A stretch of DNA of 64,000 bases from Candidatus Latescibacterota bacterium (GTDB lineage Bacteria > Latescibacterota > MWCZ01). Shown in pieces: positions 51,807 through 61,022 of this stretch. Under the pieces are notes generated by a model that did no database searches, was not told the DNA's origin, and saw only the letters and a program-made list of their open reading frames with translations. The translations under genes and the position numbers were made by a program. The DNA is taken from NCBI GenBank assembly GCA_022706085.1, contig JAKJDF010000002.1, forward strand, positions 1-64,000. Reading direction: 5' to 3'. Position 1 is the first letter of the stretch. Each line of letters begins with the position of its first letter.

Positions 51807-54005
51807 CTAGCGTCCTCCACCGGGCGGTTGAGTTTCCTGAGCCCGTCCGGGTGACCGGGAACCGGACTGTTCCATCTCGACCAGCGCTTGTGCTGCAGCC
51901 ACTGCTTCCAGCGCGGCATCCTCGCGGTACTGGCTCCGGTCGGCATTCGAAACCCGCATGAATTCCTCGTACGCGCGTTCGTAGTCTCCGAGATCACGCA
52001 ATTCCGTCGCAAGGCTCCAGTTCAGTTCGTACGCCTGCGGTCGTTCCGGGTACGTCTGGAAGAACTTCACGAAGTAATCCAGACTCCTCCGCACGCCCTC
52101 ACGGTCATTCGCAGCGCGTGCAGTGCTGTACAACCACCGCGCGCCCGTTTCAAGGTACGCAGCGGCGGAATCGTCCGCCGCTTTGACCACCGCAGGCGAA
52201 TCCTGGTTCTGCCGTGCCCATTCGCTGTTCCGATTAAATCGTTCGAAGAACAACAATTTCTGCCGAACGTAGATGCGGTACCGTTCCGCGGGGTCGTCCG
52301 AGAGGTACGTCGCACCGTCGATTACCACCTGCTGAATCTGTGGACCCTCTTTGTAAGTGGGGTAGCGGGACAACAGGCTGTCGTACGCGGTGAGCGCAGC
52401 AACAAGGTCAATGGGATTGCCGCTGGTGTTGTAGTCGCTGTTCTTCTTGTCTCCGACCTGTCTCAAAAGGTCCGCTCCGAACGGAGGGTTGCCTGCCGCA
52501 GTAACCAGTTTCACCGCCGTTTCAACGGGGGGAGGAGGTTCCGTTCCGGGCAGCGGACTCTGGCGTGTGATGATCTGAGTCATGAACTGCACGGCATAGT
52601 CGCGTCGTGAAACATCCATCATACGCGGTGGATCGGGAGAAACGCCGGGTATCTGGGATTCCGTGAACGCGTCAACATCGCGTGCCAACCAGGCCATGTA
52701 GGCAAGTGCGTTCGAAAAGTAACGGTTCCGCGCGGCGCGTTCCCTGGTTCCGACACCGTTGTAGTAGTTTATCTGGCCCAGCATGACGAGCGCGTTCTGA
52801 TACCGCGGTGAGTACCAGTAATTCCTGATCAACGCGTTGCAGTACACCGCTGCGGTATCGCGGTTCACCGGTCCGCCGAGCATATTGTAGTGAGAAGCCA
52901 GGACGTAAAACGCCTCCGGAACATTGACTGAATCGTCGGGAAACTCCACGACGAGGCGGGCGAAATAGGCTTTGGCGGAATCCGTTTCCATCTCGCTCAG
53001 ATGCGTGAAATGCTGGGCTTCTTCGCGGCGCCCCGTCAACCGGCTTTCATCGGACCGCGCTTTGAGATCACGTGCCTGTTCCAGATGAAACTTGCCCAAT
53101 GAGTAAAGCGAATACGGCACCAGATCGGGGTTCGTGCCGAGTTCCACCACCGATTTGTAAAAGGGCACGGATACTGCTTCATTCAGAACCGGAGGCGCAG
53201 GCGCGACGGGCAGAAGCCCCATACGGTATCTCTGGAACTCGGTCGTGTACCGCAGCATCGCATCCGTGTAACGCTTTCGTTCCTTGTCGTAATACAGCTG
53301 GCCGAGTATGAACTTGGCGTCCGCAACGGACGCGGAGCTCGGGTACTTGTCGAGGTAATCCTCAAGCGACGCAATTTCGGCTGTCCTGTTGGCCTCAATT
53401 TCGGATTCTACCCGGGCGATGGTGGTATCAAGCTGTGCCAGTTTTTCCCTGAGCCGAATCTGGAGAACGTTCTCCATGTCGCGCAGGAGATTGATCCTTG
53501 CTTCGAGGAAATCCTTCCGCGGAATAACGCCGGTTCGCGGTGCACCACCCCACAATTCCGACCCAATCAGGCGTTCTTCGATCGCAAGCAACCGCAGACT
53601 CCTGTTCAAGGAATCCGCCCGCTCCTTCAGTTCAGGGTCCGTTATCTCACCCGTCACCTGCGGAACGATGATGGTATCGCCGGGGGACACCGGCGGCAGG
53701 GGAAGGGTACCCACACTGAACTGCCGGCGTGGAATTGGGGGAAGAGCCCGGCGGTCACCCAGCAGGACAGACTCCACCGTCATCGATGCGTCGAGGCTGG
53801 ACTGCAAGAGCGCCGGCAGAGAACTCGTGTCTGCCGCAGAGGTGCTCTGTGCCTTCACGCTCGACGCGCAGAGGCTTGCAAGCGCGACCACGCACACTGC
53901 GCTGGAAATCCGTGCGCGAGAACCACAGATTCCCCGCCAGACCGCAATCGGACGCGACAGTCGCACGAGGGGCGTCTGAAAGGCACATCGAAAGCGGTGG
54001 GTCAT
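51807..54005 (-). CDS. Large exported TPR protein (middle gene)
   Basis: 732 residues. Basic N-terminus and hydrophobic segment (ISSAVCVVALASLCASSVKAQ), a coiled coil near 160-200, and TPR-like pairs: ASVADAKFILGQLYYDKERK, PYSLYSLGKFHLEQA and PEAFYVLASHYNMLGG. Ends with Pro/Gly-rich SRSPGRAQETQPPGGGR. Overlaps the upstream gene by ATGA and the downstream gene follows after 2 bases. Resembles YbgF/BamD-like tetratricopeptide scaffolds. Function unassigned. Confidence 0.72.
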   Translation of the reverse strand: MTHRFRCAFQTPLVRLSRPIAVWRGICGSRARISSAVCVVALASLCASSVKAQSTSAADTSSLPALLQSSLDASMTVESVLLGDRRALPPIPRRQFSVGTLPLPPVSPGDTIIVPQVTGEITDPELKERADSLNRSLRLLAIEERLIGSELWGGAPRTGVIPRKDFLEARINLLRDMENVLQIRLREKLAQLDTTIARVESEIEANRTAEIASLEDYLDKYPSSASVADAKFILGQLYYDKERKRYTDAMLRYTTEFQRYRMGLLPVAPAPPVLNEAVSVPFYKSVVELGTNPDLVPYSLYSLGKFHLEQARDLKARSDESRLTGRREEAQHFTHLSEMETDSAKAYFARLVVEFPDDSVNVPEAFYVLASHYNMLGGPVNRDTAAVYCNALIRNYWYSPRYQNALVMLGQINYYNGVGTRERAARNRYFSNALAYMAWLARDVDAFTESQIPGVSPDPPRMMDVSRRDYAVQFMTQIITRQSPLPGTEPPPPVETAVKLVTAAGNPPFGADLLRQVGDKKNSDYNTSGNPIDLVAALTAYDSLLSRYPTYKEGPQIQQVVIDGATYLSDDPAERYRIYVRQKLLFFERFNRNSEWARQNQDSPAVVKAADDSAAAYLETGARWLYSTARAANDREGVRRSLDYFVKFFQTYPERPQAYELNWSLATELRDLGDYERAYEEFMRVSNADRSQYREDAALEAVAAAQALVEMEQSGSRSPGRAQETQPPGGGR

Positions 54006-56257
54006 GGCGACTCCGAAAGCAGTTTTTGGATGCGGGTACGAACGTCCTTCAGTCTGTCCGCTTCGTAACGGCGTTGTTGGTTCTCATCAAAAACCCGCCG
54101 GGAATACGCGAATTCCGCATATTGCACCCACTTGCCGTACACCTGGGATCCCTGAGGAGTCATCTGGGGTTGAACGCCCTGCAGCCAACGCTGGAGCTGC
54201 TCTCTACGCTGTTCGTACGTAACCTCAGGCAGATTGGAGGCGGCCGCCGGGGTTTGACCCGCCGCGCGTCTCAGGTCTGCAACCTTCCGCTCGAGTCCCC
54301 GCAATGCCTCTTGTTCTGCGCGAATTGCGACCGTGAGGGTGTCTTGAAGATCGGTCGCGTTCGGCGTATAGGATTGGAGGTATTGCTCCACCCGTTGAAC
54401 CTGTTCGCGCAGTGCCAGCAAACTCGCCTGTTCTTCTATCGCGGAACGATAGAGCGCTTCATTCTGGCGCTCCAACGCGATGATGCCAACAAGGTGCAGC
54501 GAACCATCAATTTTCTGAAGCTGCTGATTCACCCACGCACGCGCGGCGCGACGCTGCTGGATGTCCACCATGGACTTCATCTCGCGCATCTGCTCGGCGG
54601 CGCGTTCGGTCTCCCCGATCAGCGATAGCACGTAGCTGTTCAGAGCGGCGGCCTCCAGAGCCGCAGGGGGGCTCAGTGGCCAACGCTGGGCTGTGTTCAC
54701 CGCGATTTTCGCGTCAAGATAGTTTCCTGTCTCGATAAACGCCCACGCGCGCCCCAGCTGCGCTTCCGGGTACCACACGGACGTGCTCGGAACGGCCCCG
54801 TATGCCCTGGCGGCGTCCTCCATGCGGTTGGCCTGAAAGTACGCGTGTCCAAGGGACATGGAAACGCGAGCCATCAACGTTCCCTCAGGATCGACTGGAC
54901 CGACAAGGGGAACGACGTCTTCAAGTTCTTTCACGGCGGCCGCGACGCGAGTCTCTGCTTGACGCCCGGGGCGCTCTGCCTGAACCTGCCCGCTGGCGAT
55001 CAGGTACGCCATGCGTGAATAATAGTTCGGATCTCCCCTCTGGGGAGTGCCTCCTGTCGCCGCCAGCATCGAGTCCAGAGCCGAGTCCGTGACTTCGGGA
55101 AGCGCTTCCTCACTGGTACTTCCCTGAGCCGCTGCGCCACCATCCCCGCTCAGGTGTACTTCGGCTCTCAAAAGCCGTGAATAGACGACGAGGCGATCGT
55201 TCGCGAGTTTCGTTTCCTCTTCGTCCGCCGCATCCTCTGCCGCAGGTGGCAATGCAGTCTGCACGAGATTCAGCACCGAAAGGGCTACCTGCGGCTCGTT
55301 AAGGCGCAGGAAGCTTTCCGCAACCAGCACGCGAATGCGGTTGGCATCCACCACGTCTTCGGGCAGACGAGGCTGTGCGGTCCACATGGTTGCGATTTTG
55401 CGGTGTTCACCCGCGGCAAACGCCAACTCAGTCCAATTCAGAAGCGCGACCGAAGCGAACTCATTCTGCGGCCGTTGCCACACCTCCATGTAGCCCCTGA
55501 AGGCGTTATCCCAGTCGCCCATTGCATAATCGATTTCCGCACGGTAGAACAGCAGTCTCTCGCGCCACTCAGGAAGCGGGAGGTCGCCATATGCCGTGGC
55601 CAGGGCGGTCAAGCGAGCGCGGGCGGAGCGGTAATCACCGGCATCGTAATGGGACACCAGCGCGTTGTATTCGGTTACGAACATGCGCCGGCCTTCATCG
55701 GCGCTGCCCGAACCGATCAGACGCGATCTCACCAGATCAACCTTCGTTTTCCAGAGTTCGAGATCCGTCGTTATGGAGCGATCCAGTTCTGTCACCGTGG
55801 CGCGCACGGCATCTGCAGATTTCAGTTCACCAGCAACGGAATCGCGTTGTTCCGAGATCATGTCGGCCGAGGACAGGATCCTGTCCTCGATCTGGACCAC
55901 CTCATTGCTGAGAGTTTGTTGATATTCCCTCAGCGCAACGATTTCTGGAGGCTCCGGGGTCCCGGGTTGGCGCATTTCCGGGGGAAGGAGTGCGAGTTTC
56001 TCCTGAAGACGAATTCCAATTTCGTCGAGGAGTTCGCCGCCCCGCTCGTTGAGAACGCTCCGTTGGAAGGCGATCTGGGACTGAATTTCGGAGAGTTGCC
56101 GGTCGACGTACGCGATGTAGGCATCTCGATAGGGCGTTGCCGGTTCGCCTTCGTCGTCATCCTGCGCGAACACTGCAGAAAATGAGGAGGCACAAAGGCC
56201 AATCCCACAGATCGCCGAGAAGCCCCTGCGGCACCACAGATTCCTCAGTGTCAGCAT
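54002..56257 (-). CDS. Large exported TPR/coiled-coil protein (first gene)
   Basis: 751 residues. Signal peptide (FSAICGIGLCASSFSAVFAQ). Coiled coil (about 50-180); TPR-like repeats in the centre (for example ARLTALATAYGDLPLPEWRE, ARAYGAVPSTSVWYPEAQLG); a second coiled coil near 575-690. Probably periplasmic. First gene of the operon; GGAAAGACGACGGGA before ATG 56257; promoter at 56341-56369. No defined family. Confidence 0.72.
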   Translation of the reverse strand: MLTLRNLWCRRGFSAICGIGLCASSFSAVFAQDDDEGEPATPYRDAYIAYVDRQLSEIQSQIAFQRSVLNERGGELLDEIGIRLQEKLALLPPEMRQPGTPEPPEIVALREYQQTLSNEVVQIEDRILSSADMISEQRDSVAGELKSADAVRATVTELDRSITTDLELWKTKVDLVRSRLIGSGSADEGRRMFVTEYNALVSHYDAGDYRSARARLTALATAYGDLPLPEWRERLLFYRAEIDYAMGDWDNAFRGYMEVWQRPQNEFASVALLNWTELAFAAGEHRKIATMWTAQPRLPEDVVDANRIRVLVAESFLRLNEPQVALSVLNLVQTALPPAAEDAADEEETKLANDRLVVYSRLLRAEVHLSGDGGAAAQGSTSEEALPEVTDSALDSMLAATGGTPQRGDPNYYSRMAYLIASGQVQAERPGRQAETRVAAAVKELEDVVPLVGPVDPEGTLMARVSMSLGHAYFQANRMEDAARAYGAVPSTSVWYPEAQLGRAWAFIETGNYLDAKIAVNTAQRWPLSPPAALEAAALNSYVLSLIGETERAAEQMREMKSMVDIQQRRAARAWVNQQLQKIDGSLHLVGIIALERQNEALYRSAIEEQASLLALREQVQRVEQYLQSYTPNATDLQDTLTVAIRAEQEALRGLERKVADLRRAAGQTPAAASNLPEVTYEQRREQLQRWLQGVQPQMTPQGSQVYGKWVQYAEFAYSRRVFDENQQRRYEADRLKDVRTRIQKLLSESP

Positions 56258-56340
56258 TCCCGTCGTCTTTCCGCGGTAGGGACCGCGCTATCGTGGCGAA
56301 GTAACAAACCTACCAAGATTTTGCGCGTAGGCATGCACAC

Positions 56341-56369
56341 AAATTACTTGAACGACAATCTCTTGTCAA
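56341..56369 (-). promoter_or_regulatory. Sigma70-type promoter of the TPR operon
   Basis: Minus strand: TTGACA (-35, 56364-56369), exact 17-bp spacer, TAATTT (-10, 56341-56346). Predicted start near 56333, leader about 75 bases. Same -10 hexamer and spacing as the exbB promoter. Confidence 0.7.
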
Positions 56370-56410
56370 CTGACGGGTTGTGCGGGGTGTCAGTGTTCCC
56401 TCCTCGATTT

Positions 56411-57475
56411 TTACTCCTTATCGAAAAAATAAGATAAATCCGCCGCTTGTGGAACAGCACCCGAAGCAATGCTCAATGCGCGCTGAAAATCCGCCGGGGG
56501 ATCGGATTCCACTGTGAGTGCCTCACCCGTGGTTGGATGCAGAAAGGACAATTTCCTCGCGTGAAGCGCCTGCCTCCCAATCGCAGTGAGAAGGAACCGC
56601 GCAGAAGGTCTGTGAGCCGGGGCGATCCCCCGGATTGCAGCTTCCCTTCCTCCGTATTCCGGATCCCCAACCACGGGGTGTCCGATCGCCTTCAGATGAA
56701 CGCGGATTTGATGAGTTCTTCCCGTTTCCAGGTGGAGTCTCACCAGACTCGTGTACGAAAAAGAAGAGATTTCCTCGTATCTCGTTGCGGCCGGGCGGCT
56801 CGATCTGCCGTAGATCGACATGGTTTTGCCACCTGCCCCGTCGCGTCCGATGGCAGCTTCTATGCGCCCGGAACGGGGCGACGGATGTCCCCACACAAGG
56901 GCAACGTACTCGCGCGAAATGGTTCGATTTTTGAGCTGGGTTGCGAGAGCCGCGTGGGCACGATCGTTTTTTGCCACGAGAAGAAGACCGGAGGTGTTTT
57001 TGTCCAGCCTGTGCACAATCCCGGGTCGGAAGGTTCCACCCACCCGGGAAAGTTCGACGCTGTAACCCGCCAGCGCATTCACCAGGGTTCCGCGGGAATG
57101 ACCGGGAGCCGGGTGGACTACCAATCCCGCAGGCTTGTTTACGACCAGAAGATCGTCGTCTTCGTACCTGATGTCGAAATCGATGCGCTCAGGCTCAGCG
57201 GACAACGGCTCTTTGCGGGAAACCTCGACGCGCAGGGTCTGGCCTGCGGCAACAGGGGTACCGGCTTTGAGATGCGAGACGAGTAGCCCATTCGGGGAAA
57301 AGAGCTGTACCCGTCCGTGGCGGATAGCCACCGAGGCTTGCGAACGACTTATCCCGGGGAGGAGAGCCGCGATGGCACGATCAAGCCGAATACCGTCTGC
57401 AGAACGAGGAACCTGGACTTCGCGGCACGCGGGTTGCGTCGAATTACAGCACGGATTATCGCTGGAACTGCACAT
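56411..57475 (-). CDS. rluD: Ribosomal large-subunit pseudouridine synthase, RluD-like
   Basis: 354 residues. S4 RNA-binding domain at the N-terminus (IRLDRAIAALLPGISRSQ), then the RluA/C/D catalytic domain with HRLDKNTSGLLLVAK, in which Asp158 is the catalytic residue, and GRTHQIRVHLKAIGHPVVGD. Converts uridines to pseudouridine in 23S rRNA. The N-terminal 20 residues are unconserved. Ends 42 bases upstream of the TPR operon promoter. Confidence 0.93.
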   Translation of the reverse strand: MCSSSDNPCCNSTQPACREVQVPRSADGIRLDRAIAALLPGISRSQASVAIRHGRVQLFSPNGLLVSHLKAGTPVAAGQTLRVEVSRKEPLSAEPERIDFDIRYEDDDLLVVNKPAGLVVHPAPGHSRGTLVNALAGYSVELSRVGGTFRPGIVHRLDKNTSGLLLVAKNDRAHAALATQLKNRTISREYVALVWGHPSPRSGRIEAAIGRDGAGGKTMSIYGRSSRPAATRYEEISSFSYTSLVRLHLETGRTHQIRVHLKAIGHPVVGDPEYGGREAAIRGIAPAHRPSARFLLTAIGRQALHARKLSFLHPTTGEALTVESDPPADFQRALSIASGAVPQAADLSYFFDKE

Positions 57476-57588
57476 CTTGGACGCCGTCCACAGTCGCGTT
57501 CACCGATGGAAAGCGCCGGCGTAAACAGCGTCGCTGCTCACGTTGGCGCTTCAAGATCACATCGTTTTTCGCGCGGAGTAACTGAGAA

Positions 57589-58305
57589 CTACCCGGCAGA
57601 CTCCCTGTCATCCCACACGACGATACGACCGCACCCGTCACAGGCGATGATTCGGTTGCACATGCGCAATTCATTCAGTTTTTGAGGAGAAAGGCTCCGC
57701 CAACACCCGCCGCAGGCACCCCGTGAAACCCTTACCACCGCGTTGGTTTTGCCGCGCCGGACTCTTTCGTAGACCGCCAGTATCCGGGGAGGTACTGCTT
57801 CGGCGACGGCCTTCCGCTTTTCCACCACCCTGGCGATTTCGCCGTCAATGGTAGCCGCTTTTTCCTCAAGATCGGCAATTTCGCTCTCCAGTTCCGCAAT
57901 TCTGGCTTCGAAGCGCTCCCGTTCTTCGTCCAAAAGGTTTCTCAACCTGCGGACTTCTTCATCTTCCCTCTCGCGCTCTGCGAAGTACTCCTCAATCGCG
58001 TGTTCAAGCGCGATGATTTCTTGCTGGACTGCGTCGTATTCGCGATTCGTTTTGATTTCCTGCAAGCGAGTCTGGTGCTTTTTGAGATTTTCCTCGGCGA
58101 TGTTCAACTGCTGAAGGAAATGGTTGAATCCCGATTCGTGCTGTTTGAGTTGATTTTCTTTGGCGGACCGATCCTGTTTCAAATCGTCCATCTCCGCGCG
58201 CAACTCGGCGGCACGTCGAGGGTAGGCGCTCTTGTTCTTCTGAAGTGCATCGATCTCGTTGTCTACGTCCTGCAATCCCAGGAGGTCGAACAATCCCTGT
58301 TTCAT
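57589..58305 (-). CDS. C4-type zinc ribbon coiled-coil protein (DUF164 family)
   Basis: 238 residues. Two long alpha-helical hairpins (about 10-175), with LFDLLGLQDVDNEIDALQ at the start, then a zinc ribbon with CGGC and CDGCGR pairs near 205-235. Similar to CT398/CdsZ-like proteins. Suggested roles include RNA or transcription-related scaffolding and secretion; none is proved. ATG 58305 matches family start. Confidence 0.88.
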   Translation of the reverse strand: MKQGLFDLLGLQDVDNEIDALQKNKSAYPRRAAELRAEMDDLKQDRSAKENQLKQHESGFNHFLQQLNIAEENLKKHQTRLQEIKTNREYDAVQQEIIALEHAIEEYFAEREREDEEVRRLRNLLDEERERFEARIAELESEIADLEEKAATIDGEIARVVEKRKAVAEAVPPRILAVYERVRRGKTNAVVRVSRGACGGCWRSLSPQKLNELRMCNRIIACDGCGRIVVWDDRESAG

Positions 58306-58362
58306 CTTCGCTTTCCATCCTCCATTGTCAAGAGCACTTTGCGCAAGGCGGCGGATCAAACA

Positions 58363-58399
58363 GAAAACGGGGTGGTATCGAAAATACCACCCCGTTTTC
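58363..58399. terminator. Bidirectional terminator, 16-bp perfect stem
   Basis: A 16-bp perfect stem (GAAAACGGGGTGGTAT with complement), 5-base loop, and four-base A/T ends on both flanks. Lies between the DUF164 gene and the tRNA-Val gene and can terminate the tRNA transcript on the minus strand. Confidence 0.85.
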
Positions 58400-58523
58400 C
58401 TCGTTCCCTCGGTTCCGGATCATGCACCGCCGGTGTCGCCCGTTTCGGCTCGCTTTTTCCAAGCCGCAACGGGCGCCAACTGCTTCCGGGGGTCCGCCTC
58501 ACCGAGTATCATCCACAAAGAGT

Positions 58524-58600
58524 TGGTGGGCAGTACAGGAATTGAACCTGTGACCTCTGGTATGTGAGACCAGCGCTCTAACCAGCTGAGCTAACCGCCC
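58524..58600 (-). tRNA. tRNA-Val (CAC anticodon)
   Basis: Minus strand gives acceptor GGGCGGT pairing with ACTGCCC (one G-U), D arm TAGCTCAGCTGGTTAGAGC, anticodon stem CTGGT/ACCAG with loop CTCACAT (anticodon CAC), T-loop TTCAATT. Discriminator A and an encoded CCA end. Confidence 0.93.
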
Positions 58601-58619
58601 CAAAAACAAATACTACTGA

Positions 58620-58693
58620 TGCCCCCACCAGGACTTGAACCTGGGACAGACCGGTTATGAGCCGGGGGCTCTAACCAACTGAGCTATGGGGGC
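58620..58693 (-). tRNA. tRNA with CAT anticodon (elongator Met or Ile2)
   Basis: Acceptor GCCCCCA pairs perfectly with TGGGGGC, D arm TAGCTCAGTTGGTTAGAGC, loop CTCATAA, T-loop TTCAAGT. A canonical first base pair and no three G-C pairs in the anticodon stem exclude an initiator. Methionine versus lysidine-modified isoleucine cannot be told. CCA is not encoded. The outer anticodon-stem position has a C-T mismatch. Confidence 0.9.
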
Positions 58694-58875
58694 GAGAGAT
58701 CCTTGCCGTATGAATAAAAGATACGAGGCAACCGCAGGCAGACAAGGGTACGACCGCAGTGCGGAGTGCGGGTTCCCGCGCCAGGTCCAGCGGCCGGTCG
58801 CGATGCGAAGGCTCTCAACAAATAGCCGGGGAGGGCGAAAAGTCTCTCCCCGGCGGACGTTCTCCCTGGTGACTC

Positions 58876-59229
<354 letters not shown>

Positions 59230-59271
59230 TCAAGTCCGGAAACGGCCCGCCGCCGCAAACACCCGCCTGTC

Positions 59272-60690
59272 TCAGATGTCGAAGTACAACGCGAACTCGT
59301 GGGGATGGGGCCGAAGGCGCAGCGCGTCGACCTCATTCTTCCGCTTGTATGAGATCCAGGTTTCGATGACATCGGAAGTGAACACGTCCCCTTTGAGCAG
59401 GTAGTCGTGATCGGCTTCGAGCGCATCAAGGGCCGCCGCGAGGTCCGCGGGCGTTTTCGGGACCTTGGCAAGTTCTTCTTTCGGGAGATCATACAGGTCT
59501 TTGTCGAGCGGCTCTCCCGGGTGGATTTTGTTCAGAATGCCATCGAGCCCCGCCATGAGTATCCCGGCAAACGCAAGATAGGGGTTGCAGGATGGATCGG
59601 GGCACCTGAATTCCACACGCTTGGATTTCGGCGAAGCCGAATACATCGGTATGCGGCACGCAGCGGAGCGGTTCCGCGAAGAGTACGCAAGATTTACCGG
59701 CGCCTCGTAGCCCGGAACGAGCCGTTTGTACGAGTTCGTCGTCGGGCTGGTGATTGCCAGGAGCGAAGGCGCGTGCTTGATAAGGCCCCCGATGAAGTAG
59801 AGCGCCATTTCACTCAGGCCGGCGTACTGATTCCCACCGAAGAGCGGCTTCCCTTCTTTCCAGAGGCTGACATGCACATGCATGCCTGATCCGTTATCTC
59901 CGAACAAGGGCTTCGGCATGAATGTGGCGGTCTTCCCATTTTTCGCGGCCACGTTCTTCACGATGTATTTGAACATCATGAGCTTGTCTGCAATCTCCAC
60001 AAGCGGGCAGAACTTCATGTCGATTTCCGCCTGTCCTGCAGTTGCAACTTCGTGGTGCTGTGCTTCCACCTCGATGCCACATTTCAGCATTGTCAACATC
60101 ATTTCCGTGCGGATATCCATCTGGTGATCGACGGGAGGCACGGGGAAGTAGCCTTCCTTGAGGCGCGGTTTGTACCCAAGGTTGGGCTTTTCGTCACGCC
60201 CGGTATTCCAGTTACCCTCGACGGAGTCTATGTGATAGAAACCGGAATTGATGGTCTGGCCGTACCGGATGTCATCAAAGATGAAAAACTCCGCCTCCGG
60301 GCCGATATAGGCCGTGTCTGCCAGCCCTGTTGATTTCAGGTACGCTTCCGCCTTTTTCGCAACATTCCGCGGATTGCGCGAGTAACGTTCCTTTGTGATC
60401 GGGTCGTGAATGTCACAGATCATGCTTATTGTCGGAACGGCGGTGAAGGGGTCCATGACCGCGGTGTTCGGGTCAGGCACCACGAGCATGTCACTCTCGT
60501 TGATCGCCTGCCATCCGCGGATTGACGAGCCATCAAAACCCAACCCGTCCTCGAAAAGGTCAGGCTGAAGGAACTTGGCGGGTATGCTGAAGTGCTGCCA
60601 CATTCCGGGGAAATCGATGAACTTCAGATCAACCACTTCCGCACCGTTGTCACGCGCCATTTTAATCACGTCACCGGGCGTCATTCCCAT
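59272..60690 (-). CDS. glnA: Glutamine synthetase, type I
   Basis: 472 residues, dodecameric GS-I. Catalytic segments [32 protein letters not shown] and NRSAACRIP. The adenylylation-site segment DLYDLPKEE has Tyr400, so regulation of the GS-I-beta type is possible. Synthesises glutamine from glutamate and ammonia. AAGGAG before ATG 60690. No convincing sigma54 element upstream. Confidence 0.97.
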   Translation of the reverse strand: MGMTPGDVIKMARDNGAEVVDLKFIDFPGMWQHFSIPAKFLQPDLFEDGLGFDGSSIRGWQAINESDMLVVPDPNTAVMDPFTAVPTISMICDIHDPITKERYSRNPRNVAKKAEAYLKSTGLADTAYIGPEAEFFIFDDIRYGQTINSGFYHIDSVEGNWNTGRDEKPNLGYKPRLKEGYFPVPPVDHQMDIRTEMMLTMLKCGIEVEAQHHEVATAGQAEIDMKFCPLVEIADKLMMFKYIVKNVAAKNGKTATFMPKPLFGDNGSGMHVHVSLWKEGKPLFGGNQYAGLSEMALYFIGGLIKHAPSLLAITSPTTNSYKRLVPGYEAPVNLAYSSRNRSAACRIPMYSASPKSKRVEFRCPDPSCNPYLAFAGILMAGLDGILNKIHPGEPLDKDLYDLPKEELAKVPKTPADLAAALDALEADHDYLLKGDVFTSDVIETWISYKRKNEVDALRLRPHPHEFALYFDI

Positions 60691-61022
60691 CGGTTTTGTC
60701 TCCTTTTTCTGAACTGTGTCATCTCAGCCCCGGCAGCTTTTGAGGCATTTCGCCACCACCGGCAGAACCATGAGGCGAACCCGCCTCCGAGATCTCGTAA
60801 TAGAAGGATACGTGTCATGTGTTTCGCCGTTTTTGCGCGTGTGTTAAATCGGCGTAAACGCGGAGGATGGAATCTTCGGCGGCGAAGAATGGTATAGGTG
60901 TTTGTGTGCCGTGCACCGGTTTTCTCAGGGTGAAGCCCCGTGGCGGAACTGGACTCAGCACATTTTCGCAAGTAGAATATTGTCCTGAGAGCTTTCTCGT
61001 TCCAAAGCCATAAGGAAACCGC
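60691..61022. promoter_or_regulatory. Divergent region between glnA and the SufR-like gene
   Basis: 332 bases. On the plus strand TGGACT (60950-60955), 17 bases, TAGAAT (60973-60978) is a plausible sigma70-type promoter for the gene at 61023. A 6-bp TCTTCG/CGAAGA hairpin lies at 60873-60888. No clear promoter for glnA and no SufR-type CAAC-N6-GTTG operator is seen. Confidence 0.4.

Noticed and set aside
60691-61022. Sigma54 promoter for glnA
   Set aside because: I looked for the GG-N10-GC core with TGGCAC/TTGC context on the minus strand and found no convincing match.
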